Shown piece by piece: positions 24,671 through 38,409 of a stretch of DNA of 64,000 bases. This DNA comes from Mycteria americana (lineage: Eukaryota > Chordata > Aves > Ciconiiformes > Ciconiidae): assembly GCF_035582795.1 (NCBI RefSeq), contig NC_134366.1:138222756-138286755 (forward strand). The letters run 5' to 3'. Both the position numbers and the translations under genes were made by a program. Each line of letters starts with the position of its first letter. The stretch's first letter is position 1. The notes beneath the pieces are model-generated. The model was given only the letters and a program-made list of their open reading frames with translations. It had not been told where the DNA came from and did not search any database.

Positions 24671-26004
24671 GTATTATTTCTCTTTTGCTGTTTCTTATGT
24701 GTCCTTCAGATTTTTCCCCATTTTGTATACAGTACACGAACTGTTTTCCATTTACACCTTTATCTTTTGGTTTTCCTACTTTAAGATCTTGTGTTCAATG
24801 CTGTCAGGAAACTGCTTTAAATGAAAGTGTGGAGTGATGTGGAATAGTTTTAATGAAAGCCAAAGGAATGTGAACTTAATCTTTTTCATAGGAAGTTTTG
24901 TTCTGTTCTGTCCTGTGCCCTGCTTAAACACATTGGCCTTTTTTGACCTTTTCCTTCATGAAGGTTAAGTGGGAAATATCTTGGCTGCAGCCTTTCCAGC
25001 TTAACCAGAAAGACTTTCCATAGTTCATGTTTACTTTCCCTGCTATGGGCATTCATCTTCCCTGAATCAAAATTGTTAAACTTGATTTTCAGAGACAAAT
25101 TAATAGCTTGTGGCAATGATGATGAAGTGTCAAGCCTTCCTCTCTCATGTCTCCAGCTCTATTTTGCTAGTGATGATTTTGCCAGTCCTCTTGCTAGAGA
25201 TTAACAAATCTCAGGAGCAAATCTCAGTTTGGTTATTGAGCTCCTCCCAAGCATCTTCTTTATTGGCCTTAAGAACAAATTGAAGGGATTGATACTTTTG
25301 CAATTTATGAATACTGAGTGCATTGATTCTGCAAAAACCTAGAAATATTGCCATGTTTTTCATCTCTATCTGGGCATCTTTTGTGCCTACTGTAACATAC
25401 ACAGAGTGAGACAGAATGCTCTCGGCTAGTGAGGGGGCTATTCCTGGTCCTTGATGTGCTCACTCCAAAATACTTTGGCAGTCTCCCTGTAAAAGAGTTT
25501 CAGAGAGAGCAGGATCTATGTCCTCAGGACACTGCTGCTTTTAATGGAAAGGCTGTTGTGTTCTTCAGTTGTCACACTCTTGAGAGAAGAGCTAGGTCTG
25601 AACGTCTCTCTTGCCCTCAGTCCCAGTAGTAACCATTGCAGAATTTTGCAGTTTGGGATGTCTCCATTTGTTATGCCACAGCAAATTGTGCTCCATGGAG
25701 CTTTGTTATGAGAGACACTACAATGTGCAGAGACAGTCTGAGAGCTGACTGTGTAGTGCAAGGAAAGAACCAGCCATTCTTTAACCTCAAATTTCATTTT
25801 GGTTTTGTTCTCAATCAAGCCACTTCTTATCCCCACAAAACACAATTGTATGATTAGCACTATGTTCTTCCATAAATAATGTGAATGGGGATGTTCAAGT
25901 AAATTCTTTATCCCTCTGTCAAGAATAAAGAAAGTCACCCTTTCCTGTGAAGAGAAGACACACTCAACCAGGCTCCTCACAAACATGTTAAACATTTCAT
26001 ATAC

Positions 26005-26896
26005 TCACAGAACGATCACTGGAAAATTCAGTTTGGAAGGGACCTCTGGAGGTCTCGGGTCCTGCTCAAACTAGGCTCAGCTATGAGATCAGATCCAGTT
26101 GCTCATGGCTTTATCCAGTTGGATCTTGAAAACCCCAGAAGATGGAGAGTGCACAATGTCTCGGACAACTTGTTCTGCTACTTGACTTTGTCACAGGGAA
26201 GAAGCTTGCTTTTATTTATATCCAGTTTGACTCTCTTTTGTTTCAGTTTATGCCCATTATCTCTTGCACTCCTGCCATGCACTGCTGTCTCCTGATAGAG
26301 GCTGGCTCTATCTCCTTTATAACCTCATCACACTGGACAACTGCTGTGAGGTCCCAGCCAAAGCCAGCTCATCTCCAGGCAGAACAACTCCAGGTTCTCG
26401 CTGCAGGGCAAGTGCTCCATCCCTCGACTATCCTGATGGCCCTCCACTGAACTTGTTTGGGTTTATCATTGTTGTTCTTCTACTGTGGGCCTCAGAAGTA
26501 GACACAGTACTCTAGGTGTCATCTAATGAGCTCTGAGCAAAGGGAGATGATCACCTCTCTCAATCTTCTTCATATGCGGTTGTTAATATAGCCCAGGACG
26601 CTGTTGGCTGTCTGTGCACCCTGGGCACTCTACAGGCTCAGGTTCAGCTTGCTGTCTAACATGACCTCCAGGTCCTTCTCAGCAGAGCTGCTCCCCAGCC
26701 AGTCCATTCCCAGCCTGCATCATTGCAAGGGGCTCTTCCTTCCCAGATGCAGGACTTAGCATCTGTCCTTGCTGAATTCCATAAGGTTCCTGATGGCCCA
26801 TTGCTCCAGCCCACCTGCGTCCCTCTGAATAGCAGCCTCTCAAGGAGATCCACTGCTCCCCCCAAATTGGTGTTATCCTCAAACTTGATGATAGTT
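26005..26896 (-). mobile_element. CR1 LINE, 3' fragment, heavily decayed
   Basis: On the minus strand the segment starts within the RT domain, where the catalytic block reads 'KFEDNTNLGGAVD' in place of the usual '[12 protein letters not shown]' (about 26850-26890). It continues through recognisable CR1 ORF2 sequence ('EKDLEVMLDSKLNLSL', about 26605-26680), then a degenerate 'NGHKLKQKRVKLDI'-type block, and ends with the CR1 3' region 'gaggtcccttccaaactgaattttccagtgatcgttctgtg' type tail near 26005-26050. Both catalytic aspartate positions are altered in the copy, and there are several stops and shifts. It is a different CR1 subfamily from the copies at 1 and 48337. Confidence 0.93.
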
Positions 26897-29800
26897 GCTT
26901 ATTTTGCTTAAAACACTTGCCCTCAAGTTGTTGTTTTCATTATTTTACTTTAAATTAAGTTTTATTCTTGACTTTTGTCCTGAGTTCTCAGTGCCTCTCA
27001 GTAACCTGGATATTTATAAAAAGCAGTATATTAAATCAACCCTCCCTTCCAGCTGGTAATTTGTTCCTGATGTATGCAGTTGTTCTTAACTCACCTTTAA
27101 CTAGCTCTTCCAGTCACAGGGAGCTGCAAGACAAACATTTCCCCAAAATACGTTCACATGGGATGGTCCTCTTCCTGGTTTTGTCCAGGTCTGTCACAAC
27201 AGACATCTTTAAGAAGATCTCCTTCAAAGAATCTCTTTCAAATTCAGTGGGTTTCTGTGCAGCCCAACTAAACAGAGTGTTGAAGACTACTATTTAAAAC
27301 ATATAAGCTAAAACCATGCAAGATTTTTATTTTGAGTTTAGGCTTTATTTTCAGTTACGGATTTTTATTGCCTTTTTCAGAAGTTTGAGAGGACTTTAAG
27401 TGAACTTTGTAAGTCCTGAAATAGATCCATTTCAAACAACTGCAGCCCACAGTCTGGAGCCCTGAAACAGCCTTTAAAATTTTGCATCTCTTATCATCAG
27501 TGATATTGTTTCCTCTGAGTTCCTTGCTGCTCTTTAGCAGCGCTGGCTATGCTGCCTTCCCTCATCTTCATGTTGCTTGAAGTTCCTCCTATAACTTCAT
27601 TGTCGATTCTAGGTAGTGGTGGTTCTTATATGTCTCTGTAATTTTAGAACTGCTAATTAAAACAATCTAATTTTAGTCCAACATGCATATCTTATTGATG
27701 CATGTCTTGTCCTTATAAAGTTATTTTAGAATTCTATTTGTTGCCAGATAAGGAGTTAACCAACAGAGCTGAAATTTATGAACTTAAAACATACAAAGTC
27801 CAAAGCCACCCTAGTTTCGTGATTATTCTGAGTAATTTCATTTCCCAGTCAGCCTGTCTGATTTCTACCTGAATTTGCTCGTACCTGCCCTCTTAAGAAG
27901 CTCCCTGCTGTCTGAGCTTGAGAACTTTGCGAATGGCGCTGAACAGTCAATTCATTCAATGCCGAGCATTTTATTAGGAACATGTCACTTCTACCTACCT
28001 CTGGTAGTATTCTAGGAAACACAATTTTGGGGCAAAATATCTGAATCACTTTTTTAGTGAGCAGGTTGTTTGGCATGTAAGAGAGGAGATCAGCTGCTGA
28101 CTTGTACGTTATGCGAGTGATGTGACGACCTGCACCATTCAGCCTGTTCCTGAAATTTTAGAGTGGAATACGTATTTCCTGAAGCTCAGTCCACATCTGA
28201 GCTATCTTTGTCAGAGTTTCACAGTGTGAGGGAATAAGGAGAAAGAAACTTCCGTGGATTTTTATAGGGTTGGGGCAAAGGGGAAAACTTGTTTCTGATA
28301 CTTGTTTATAAGGTTTAGCATTGAAAATACTCAACCTAAACTTCAGTAACATTTACTTAAAACCTGGTTACCGTCCTGCTATTTTTGACCTTTTCAGTGA
28401 ATTGAGTTCCTAGCAAGCATAGTCTGATTCAGTTTTTATCCACCCGTCTTCACTCATCCATCATCTTGTAGCTTCTCATAAGTAACCAATATGTGATAGC
28501 AGTCATCACCACAAACCTGCAAACATCTCTGAAACTAAGGGCCTGTCTACAATGGCATTTACTGACTTTTTAAATCATTGCAAACCCACTTGTACAGATG
28601 CATTGAAACTGGCTCAGCATTCCTCAAATAAATGTAACATTGGACCCCCACCAGCTTTGCAGCTGTGTGGTAAAGGTACTCCCATAGAACAGACGTGTGT
28701 GTGACCACCCTCATCTGGAGGATGTCTCTAATTTCTTTGTCAGTGCTCTTTCAACCACCAAAGCTTTGACCATATAATGGTTGAGCACCTCCTAGAACCT
28801 CCTCAAGAGAATGAGCTGTCTATTCCTGAGCAGGATAATTTAGACGCCCAAGCTCTGAGGAGGCAGAGGTTTCTTTCTTGCTAGCTAGTTAGGTCTACTC
28901 TTTGCTCAGCAGGGCGATGGGCCTCAAATGCCATCTTAGACTCCTCACTTGCAAGTTGGAGCCTCAACATGGATCTTTATTCTGCACTGATCCGTGACCT
29001 CTGATGCCTCGGAGGAATTTCAGAATCACTCCTCCCACCTGTTGCTCCGTTAATCTCCTGTAGATTAGAAGTCCCATTGCAAATAAAGCCGAATGAGCTC
29101 CATAGCATCTCCTCAACTACTCCAACCCATAGCTCTGCATCTTGATGTAAATTGAAGTAACCATTTTTAAATGGTAGTTAATATGCCGGGCTATAAACAA
29201 GAAGCACTGAGGAGCTCTCCCATCGGAACAGACCTCCCATTCTCCTGTCTCTGGTAGAGGGTCAGTTACCTTGGCCAGAGATGAGGGTATAGAAAATGTA
29301 ACAGCTGGAAGAACGAGCTTCTTAAGTTAACAGAGTATGAATTTCCAAAACCATGCATCAGGGCCTTGAGTTTTACTGTTGTCTTGATACTGTGCTGTCC
29401 CGTACACCGTGATTTTAAGGGAAGACTGCTTATACCAATTTTCCGGCTTTTATGCTTCAGGAAAAGTTAACAATGTACAATACAAAAGCTGAAGGAAAGA
29501 AAGTAGACCCAAGTTTTTTAAGATCTAAAATAGCTTTTATAACTAAGAGCTTTCAGTCCTTCATATTGCTGGAAAAACTCAAAATATATTTGTTTTAAAA
29601 AAATCTCCTTGGAAGAGGAGACTTAATGTAGCTGAAGCTTGACTCTAATCTAATTTAGCTTTTGTGAGTATGACATGGAAAAGAATTGTGTTAGTAAGAA
29701 CTAGTTCCACCATCATGTTTTAATAAGGGAAGTGAATATTTGTTGTGCGTGTGTGCGTGGGGGGCACAACAACAGAAGTAAATCCCTATATCGCTGGTTT

Positions 29801-31870
29801 TAGAATATTTCACTTAGTTTTCACTCTTTTGGACATATTTTACTTCAGTAATTGCCCATGATTTCAGTTCATGATAAGGACAACCATTAGTATAACAAAT
29901 TACACAGATATGAGAAAAGCAGTGCAAATTATTGATCCCAGCCAATCCACAAGTACTTTTGCCTCCATCTTTAACTCTGCTATGCAAATATGGTAATTTA
30001 ATATTTCAACAAAAGAGGATTTTTTTTCCTGAGAAAAAAAATTTACTAGCATTCTGTATTATATAATATATTAAGGATGCAAAATGTCTCTGGTTAGACT
30101 GACAAGTCACCTTTTTGACTGATAACAATATATTCCAACGGATTACTGAAGTAGTGTTTCTGAAGAATAATGGTGTAATACATACAAATTCATCCCATAA
30201 TTCCTTTAACCTCAGTAAATATATTGCAAATGTTTAGTGTCTATTGTGGTAACATAAAGCAGAAGTCTTAATTAGTCTAAACAAAACAAATACATAGGAG
30301 AGTTTTTAAGTGTGTTTCCAATTTCAGAAAAATTTCTTATAGATTCGCCTTTTTTTTTCTTTTTTTTTTTGTCACATCTTGAATCAGACATGAACAAATG
30401 TGTTTGTATGTGTGTGTTTTCCCCAAAGGACTGAGAATAATGTTGTGTGAGAATTATCTTTTCCATTCACAGTCATGCTGCTATTTGGTCACATTTCAAC
30501 CCACTGGAAGGTAGGGGGAATTGAAAGCACAACAGAACTGCTTAAATGAGTTCAAACGTCAATGGTGCTGCAACCCTCAACAGAAGGCAGAGCTCAGTTG
30601 TGTCTATGGAATGGTTCCACATTTCTTAAAAAAAAAATAAAATAAAAGAAGCATTGACATTAACAAGATAACACAAAAGATTTATTATTTATAATTATTT
30701 TCATTTCTTTTTCAAGTAAACTTGTGCATTCTCAGAATAAGTTTCCAGCAAGTACTCTTCCTTGCCTCCTTCCTTGCCTTCACATGTTTCACTTTCCTAA
30801 ATTGCTCCTTAAATATTTAAATTAAGGTCATCTTGCTTTTTGATTCATTGATTGTAGTGACACTGCTCTTTATGTTCAGAAGGCGATAAGGAGTAGTCAG
30901 GTTTCAAGTCACAGTGACTTTGTTATTTTAAGTGCTGAAATATAGGAAAAGCTTGCTTTATTAACCCCCTGAGTTATTTTTCTGTCTGAAGCAACCTCGT
31001 CTGTAGTTTGTGTTTCTCGCTAAACAAAAGGCTGTATTTGGCTGCTGAAAAAACAAATCTGCCAGAACAGCAAGGCAAAGGGAGATGCTGATATTTTATC
31101 AACTAAGAAAGCACACACATAACTGGGGGCTCATTAACCCTCATCAAGTCACATCTAAGAAATTTTCTGCTCCACCTCCCCCTTCATGTATTTTGAGTAT
31201 CAGTTAACATTTTAAGTCTCTTTTGGGGCTGCTAGAGTCTCCCAAATACCTAAACTGAGATAGATATCCTTTTAAATGCAAATTGTTTATTTTCTCCCAT
31301 AGTTGCATAGCAGAAACACAGGAATACCTTACACCCTGAGGAGTTATAATAGTTTGTATAAAAGTCATTTTTGAGGAATAAATGCCTGTCAGGTTCAATC
31401 TATTTCAAGAAGATTCTGCCACCTTTTTGCTGTTTCTAAGATCAGTCATATTTGCTTCCACTTTCCTCAGTGATTAATTCCACTGGAATAATGATAATGG
31501 GAATATCCCCCAAGCCCACACATCCATTCAGTATCAGTACACTTACCAAATCAAACCTTTTGGTTAAATCAAAGTAGGAATAATTGCAAGTTAAATGTAA
31601 AGTGACTTGCTATGTCAGAGCAGAATTGAATCTTTTCTCTTATTTTAGAATATTTGTATTATTTTTATTACCTACTACTTTGGCTTTATTGTATATTTAC
31701 TTCACTTCACTTAATGGTCAAATTTTTGGTTTGGCTTTCTACTTGTAATTTAGAAAGCAGAATTTGCCCTTTGTTCTTTTGAAGTGTAAGAGTTGTGTCC
31801 GGTTTTGTCAGTAGCTAGCTAACTAAGCACTTGGGAGCAGACTTGAATCCAGTGCATTTTTACAATGTAG
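26897..31870. other. AT-rich intron-like stretch, no supported gene
   Basis: Unique AT-rich sequence with scattered short open frames only. I see no repeat family, RNA gene or convincing exon. Confidence 0.5.
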
Positions 31871-32008
31871 CAAAATAGATTCACGTGTCCGGCTAACACA
31901 TTTTTCCAAATGGCGGATCAAATACTATGGCAATTTTTTAGTCATATCCACCAAAATCATGATAAAAAATTAAATGAGCTGAGTCTGTTGTCTCAGGAAA
32001 AAAAAGAG
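31871..32008 (+). CDS. candidate coding exon of an unrecognised gene
   Basis: The acceptor gcatttttacaatgtag (AG at 31869-31870) opens 138 bases, 46 codons, closing at AAAGAG/GTATAT (GT at 32009). Entry and exit are phase 0, so it can be inserted between 24670 and 35968 without disturbing the frame. The peptide begins 'QNRFTCPANTFFQMADQILW' and ends with a charged 'NELSLLSQEKKE'. It contains an ATG (31910) in a reasonable context, so it could also hold a start. The stop codon just before the acceptor means the frame is open only if splicing happens here. Not recognised, and possibly chance. Confidence 0.22.
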
Positions 32009-32179
32009 GTATATAGATTAGTTTTGTTTAATTTAAGGGTTTTGCTCATGACTGTTAAAAGCAGTATTTCACACTTCAAAAAGGTAACACCAAGAAGTTT
32101 TCTCCTGCACTGTTTCACGCAGAAGTGGGAGGCAGGGGTCATTTTATGACTGGTGCTCAATTGCCCCTTGCATGTCCAG

Positions 32180-32221
32180 TATATTGATGATGGAAGTTCT
32201 TTTAGCAAGGAATCTTTAGCA
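32180..32221 (+). CDS. candidate 42-base micro-exon-like coding segment
   Basis: A pyrimidine-rich acceptor (ttgccccttgcatgtccag, AG at 32178-32179) is followed 42 bases later by TTTAGCA/GTAAGTG (GT at 32222), whose intron side is perfect consensus. The segment encodes 14 residues, 'YIDDGSSFSKESLA', in phase 0 on both sides, compatible with 32008 before and 35968 after. The upstream intron would be only 171 bases. It is short, so the open frame carries little weight on its own. Confidence 0.18.
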
Positions 32222-35200
32222 GTAAGTGATAAGAAGCCCTTTAGAAATTACTGTACTGAGATAATCCCACTGAGTTACGAATATCTAGAAGCATATGAGA
32301 CCAGTTTTAGCCATCACTGTTTTGCAAATAGAAATAGATGTTGTCTTGATCTGCATAGGCTGATCCATTGTTTTTTTAAACAATAGATGTTTCCATTGTT
32401 ATGGCAATACTGCTGCATGAGTGGTGAAGTCAGTAATGTTCATAAGTTACTGGCATTTGGTGCGTTTTTACTACTCTGTCTTCTGAATCTATTATGAGCA
32501 AGGCTAGATGGCACGATAACAGTGCCAGGCAGCGGGAGAGCTCTGTGTATGCTGGAGCTCCCTTATGTATCAATAATGGAGCTGCAGTTCTGAGAAATAT
32601 TAGGATATCTCCTTATTCAGAAATACTTCTTGCAGTGCCTACTGAAGACAATGAGAAATACATGGCCAGGGGAGAATCGAACACTTACGTAAATTGTGGT
32701 TGCTCAGACTGCTCTGCAATCATTCCTATAGATGGTCCAGCAAAAAAGTATCGGATAACTGGAACTGGATTCTCTTGTCCATCTATTGGCCTTTGTGAAG
32801 TCAGCCACCAAAATGTTTTCCAGGTCATTCTGTTTTCAGTGAGCTACAAGTGCAATCATTGTGCACTTGTAACTTGTGTATAGAACATTTAAACCCTGGA
32901 AATGCAGAAGCACTTTTATGCACACAGAAATCACTGAGTTCTCCACTGGAATAAAGTTGTTTCTGGGTGAAATGGGAAGCTGCTGCATAAGGACATTCTT
33001 TATGCAGCGTTGGTCTGAGGAAGTAATGAACATGTCTCTGGCTGAGTCTGTAGAAAGATGTGGGTCTAGGATTTTCCTGTTTTCTGAAAGACCTCCCTTC
33101 TGGCATGAAACTGAGTACGTAAATTCAGGACTGACTCAGAGATGGAGTGAATCACACATAACACTCCCCGCAGTCCCTCGGGTCTTCCTTGGAGGCTTTG
33201 CGACTGTGTTTCTTTTGTGAGCTTAAATAAGATCATTGCAGCCCCAGGACATGGTAACACTCATGTATTACCACTTCTGGAATGATTCGGAAAACTCTTT
33301 ATCACCAACATGTCCCAACTATGGAAAAAGTCTTGCACATAGTAAACCCTCCTATGTTTTATTGGTTATCTGTGTAATATAGGAAGGATTTCTCTCACTG
33401 TCACATATACACCTACACTCCCCAAAATTCCCAAACAATATGCCATGCAGCAGTATCTAAATGCCTGCTGTTCAAAGGCAGAACAACAGTAAATACTAAT
33501 CTTGCATTACAGCATTCTGTAAGCCTTTCTCATCATGGGACGCTGTTAAGTCTCCATCTGTACCACAGGTTGGAAATGTGTTGTGGCAAGGTTCCTAACT
33601 AAGGCTGTATTCAGAATTTAGATAGTAAATAGTGCACAGAAACCTGAAGAAAAAAAATGGAAATGCTCCTGCAATTTCTTTAAACACAGCAGCATGTAAA
33701 GAAAATAATGGGTCCTTTTTCCATAGAATATAATTATGGCATAACATCCTCTCTGATGTTAAGTCATAACGAACTCGTTTGTGCACCTACTGGAAAGTAT
33801 TGTATTTTCATACGCTCATGAATGTGGAAAACAGGGATCTGGAAACCTTGACAATGGTAGCTACCATCTCCATGTGTCTTTTTCTTCTCTGTAATGGACT
33901 AGTTCAATGCTCACTAAAGTAAATGGAAAGATCCCTGTTGATCCCAGTGCTATTGGATTCATTCTTCTGTGAATCATCCAATGGCTTATTTCATCATCAC
34001 TCTGCTTCATCATCTGATATTTGTACCCTTTCATATATGTAGATAAAGAGGTTCCCAAAGCCAATGTTTCCCTTCAGTTGGTTCTATTGGATGATTCTTG
34101 ATTTTGCCTGATCACGTGTACTTGAAACTAGCATCTTAAGTGCAGTGGTGAGCAAGAAGGAAGAAGTAAAAAATCATGGATCTCTTGCAATGAAAGAAGG
34201 AGATATTTTAAACAGGGAAAAAAAGAGCTTTTGTTGTACACATGCAGTCAGCTTATTGATTGTGAACAGGGATGATTTGAGGATTGTTTTTTAAGCATCT
34301 TCCCTCTGTTTAATTTGCTGTTCTAACCATTGGTTTCTTAATTAGCTTATTTTCATCTTGATAATTTGTTTTATTTTCTTTGCTATTACATTCTTGGCCA
34401 TTAGAAAACACTTTCCTTCCAAAAGTTCTTTGCCCAATTTGTTTCCCATAACAACAACAATAATAGGAAAAAAATAGTCTTTTTTATAGCAAATCAAGGG
34501 CCACAATCCATCCTTTGGTACTTACGTGCAGTTACCCTTTCAATGGGATTTGCACTCATGTAACTGAGGCTAAAAACCTGGCCTTGCATCGCAGCCCACC
34601 CCTCCACCTAACTACAACAAGTAAATGTAACAAAACATAGTAAGACTTCATTTATGTTTCAAAATTGAGGGAATAATTTGATTAATCATCTTCTAGTGTT
34701 TGCATACCTATTCCTTCTTCACATCCTCTCGTACTGTGGCTGATGATAGCTAATCTTTCATTGCATCATGTGCTTGAGACTTAGTCTAGTGGAAAAACCA
34801 TGTCAGTTGTGACTTCTTGGCCTTTCATTGTATCACAGATTTTGCTGGGGGAAAAACTTGCTGTAACACTACTGTGCATTCAACCAGCTCCTGTGGGAAG
34901 GGGCCTGGTGCACTCACCCATCCCCAGTGCTGGTGACCTAGGAGTTATTGCACTCAGAAGGTCGGCAGGGCATTGCTGGCTCCTGTGATGTGGAGGGCTT
35001 ATGAGACCATGGGGACAGATAAGTTGTGTTGAGTGTGATTGACTGTGAGAGTGCTTTTTTTAATTCCTAGCCTCTTGGCCCAAGCAATATCCATGCCCAA
35101 GAGTGCTGAAGGTATCCAGAGAGAAAGGCAAGTCTTCATTAGTTGCCCATAACTTTACGTGACATTAATGGTGAGCAAAAAGGTTCAATGGTAGCTAGTG

Positions 35201-35967
35201 AGAATCACAAAGAAACCCTTCAGTCTGATTATCCTAGCCATTACAGCATTGCTAAAAAATTGGAATCTGATCAACAAAAAATAAATTATTAAAAGCTGGA
35301 GAGACCAATCTCTCAAAGAAAGAGAGCCAAAACCACATATTAGGTAATACAATAATAATATTATTTTGCACGTCTCCAATTATTTCATACCTATGTATTT
35401 TTGTTGTACATTAAGAGTGTTCAATCTAGACTCTGGGCTTACATTTTCAAGGTGAAATCCCAGAAGACCTATTGGTTTTCACAGCCACTACTAACTTGAA
35501 AACCTAACAGCACATTGGTTTGGTTTTTGATTTATTAGGAAGCAGGCTTAACTGAACTTACTGGCCGGAATCTAAATAAGTCTTGCTGGATCTCTGCTTT
35601 GCACCTGCAGAAGCAGCTTTAGAGAGCTACTGCCCTCTGTAGATACAGTACACTATTGGTATAACCTTCTCAAGAAAAGAATTAAAGAAGAAAGAGAATT
35701 GTTGATAAATGAAGAAAATTGCAGTAGCACTGTACTTTGCTGTAACCTTTCCCTGCTGAAATTAGAGGCAATGGTCCCAGTGAGGCTTATGGGACAGCTC
35801 AAAAAACCATTACTCTATGCAATGTCTTTCTTATTGTGCTGGGATATATTCCTAGAAATAATGTATAGATAAATGCAATTGATTTGTTTTGGTTTTTTTC
35901 TTTAAAAATATTATTAAATTTATTGCTTAGAAATTGTTATAACTTTCTATTGGTTTATTTATTACAG

Positions 35968-36038
35968 CAAAAAAAAAAGACTGAACTGAGGAAGAGTGGA
36001 AAAATAATGACAACTTTTCTTTCTTGCATAAGAAAAAG
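35968..36038 (+). CDS. candidate coding exon of an unrecognised gene
   Basis: The acceptor ctattggtttatttattacag (AG at 35966-35967) and donor GAAAAAG/GTAAGATT (GT at 36039) are both good. Only one frame is open over the 71 bases: entry phase 0, exit phase 2. The peptide is 'QKKKTELRKSGKIMTTFLSC' followed by 'IRKR'. The exit phase is met exactly by the next candidate (37960), which contributes one base to finish an arginine codon. The basic, helix-prone composition is continuous with the neighbours. A calmodulin-binding IQ-like pattern may be imagined in the joined 'SCIRKRRTSAISFLGCIKAL', but the IQ core glutamine is missing, so I make no such call. Confidence 0.32.
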
Positions 36039-37959
36039 GTAAGATTTAGAGGACCATAATATTGCAAGTACTTATTTATAACATAATAATAACTATGAGG
36101 TAATTTGTTAAGTTCCCAAATACTGGCAGCTTTTTGTTTAAACTTATTCAGACCTTCACAGTCTTGGCTGCCTAACAGCCAGTGATTTAAAATTCACAAT
36201 CCTTTCTGATTAACTGAGACAATGAGTCCACTGCCAGGCACTGTATATGCCACTGTATTGACCTGTTCTGCATTAGAGAAGCAAAGGTTACATTTCATTT
36301 TGTTGCAAAATATTAGGGGTGTATGTATTTCAGGTTCCTTGATTTACACTATCTCCACTTTGGATTTGTTGAAGGGAGGGTTCATTCTTTTTTTTTCCCT
36401 CCCACTAGATCCCCTGGAAGCTACAAATGCCCCAATTTTTCCTGGGATTTCTTTTTTTTTTTGGGTCCCAGGTACCCAGCTGTGCATGAAATAATGCTCC
36501 CCATATGTGTTCATTGTTCCAGTTGCTGGTGTCTGTGCAAGTCACCAGAGTTTTCCTAATAAGGTTGGGTTTGACCTTTCAGAAGTTCTCAAATGGAGAA
36601 TCTAACTGCGTTCATTATCCTCAAAACAGATAGACTTCCTTGCCACTGCCCTTATAAAACAGCTGTAAGAAACAGTAAAGCATGCTTGTTCCAAAACCAA
36701 AGTCAAACCCCAGAACTGTGCAAGAGTGCGTAAGCATTAGGCAGCCAGGCTTTGGCTGGCCCTTCCAGGAGGGTGGTGCACCAGATGGAGAAAGAGACTG
36801 AAGAAGGGGAGCAGACAGACTGACAGAGAAAGAGACTTCACAACAGAAGAAACTTAAGCCTAGAGAGAGGCCTTTTCGACTGACAGGCTGCCTTATGCAG
36901 GAAAACCCTGTCTGGTGGTTGTAGTGTGCCCATGTCTGAGGTGAGGGTTTCATGATGTACGTGCTGACTGCTGGGGTGGTGGCCCTCAGTTCTGCTCCTT
37001 TCTTGTGACAGCACTGGCAGTGGTGTGACAACACTGGGAGCCAGATGACAAAGCCAACCCACCTGAAAACTAACCTGCTTGCTGGTTTGCTGGTATGCTT
37101 TCGGCTGGCAGGATTAATACTTGGTCAGATTAGTTTTTTCACCTGGCTCCCCTGAAGCTGAGGAGCGTGCATGCTGGCACACGCTGGAGAGATGCGGTGC
37201 CAGGACGCGAGGGCAAGGTGATGTCTCTTCTGTCAGAAGCTTGTGACTAGTCGAGGCTAAGCAAATGTGAAACTACAGCTCATGTCAACAAAATATTTCC
37301 TGTGTTCCTGAAAGTAAACAAAACAGAGCTCGTTTTCTGTCAGTGAAACTTTTTCCTGACTGGAGTCACCTATGAGATCTTGCATCTTAATGGTAGCTCA
37401 GGTCAGAAGAGGAGAAAGTAGACATGAACCAATTGGTTCTTGTCAAAGGAAGAAGATGAATGAGGAATTTAGATTAATATAGTAGATACTGGTAGTTACA
37501 TTTCAGTTGTCTAAAGACAAAATGGACTCGTTTGTGCTAATTTAGACATGATTTTAATATTACCTCATTTTAGAAAGGAAAAAATAAATGAATGAACAAT
37601 TATGATATCCAAGACAAGTACGTCCAAAGCTGAAAATTCTATTAAAATACTACAAATATTCTCAGAAAATATCCTGACAAGTTACAGAACTTAGTGACGG
37701 ACATCTAGCTACTTGAACCATCCATTAGAATCTGAGGCTGGAGATGTAAAAATTTTGTTAGCCAAACAGTAAAACTATGCTTAAGTTGAAGATATACATT
37801 TCTGTTAAATTTGATAGAGCTTTCCCACAGAGAATACAAAAGGAAAGCACTTTCATTTGATTTTGACATCTCAATAAAATATAGCTTATCATTTCTGTAT
37901 AGTTATTTTACAATAGTAGAAATTCTTCTTTTTTTATTTTTTTTTCCCCCCTCATGTAG

Positions 37960-38011
37960 AAGAACATCTGCCATAAGTTTTCTCGGCTGTATTAAGGCAC
38001 TCAGAAAGCAG
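37960..38011 (+). CDS. candidate coding exon of an unrecognised gene
   Basis: A very strong polypyrimidine tract (37923-37952) leads to catgtag (AG at 37958-37959). The 52-base segment ends at AAAGCAG/GTACAC (GT at 38012). In the frame set by the previous candidate it is open and reads 'RTSAISFLGCIKALRKQ', with entry phase 2 and exit phase 0. The next candidate (38312) starts in phase 0 and is open only in that frame, so this junction is a real constraint that the model passes. Function unknown. Confidence 0.33.
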
Positions 38012-38311
38012 GTACACATTGATAGGTACTTTAATAATGAACAAAACACAAGGAAGTCAGGATCTTTAAAAATTAATGTATGCTCTGTAATGTTTCAATT
38101 ATTTTAACTATGGCAGCTTGCTGACTTGTAAGCAAGGTAATTAGAGATGGATAAACTTGGATCTGCAGGGCAATTCGGTAAAGTAAATAGGAATGAATAC
38201 GTTTAATTTTGCAAACAAATTCTAAATCCAGTATGAACAGAGCTTGTGTTACAACTGAAATGTGTGATTCCTAGCAGCTATAAGTATTAATGTGTTTTCC
38301 TCTTTTTGCAG

Positions 38312-38409
38312 GTTTTGCCTATTATAAATTCACTGAGCAAGACATACAGACTTCTGTCCAATGCTAAGAAAATTAACCAAGGCACATTAACTGCAGGAAA
38401 TCTTCAAAG
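38312..38409 (+). CDS. candidate coding exon of an unrecognised gene
   Basis: A strong acceptor (tgttttcctctttttgcag, AG at 38310-38311) and good donor TTCAAAG/GTACAA (GT at 38410) bound 98 bases. Two of three frames contain stops. The remaining one is the frame predicted from 38011 and reads 'VLPIINSLSKTYRLLSNAKK' then 'INQGTLTAGNLQ', leaving phase 2. It is only 300 bases from the previous candidate, so the two would be joined over a short intron. With 35968 and 37960 it forms the best-supported three-exon core of the model. The protein family is not recognised. Confidence 0.34.

Noticed and set aside
36621-37034. 137-codon minus-strand open frame
   Set aside because: No motif, poor start context and no splice evidence.
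35968-38011. IQ (calmodulin-binding) motif across the candidate exons
   Set aside because: The basic residues are suggestive, but the IQ core is absent.
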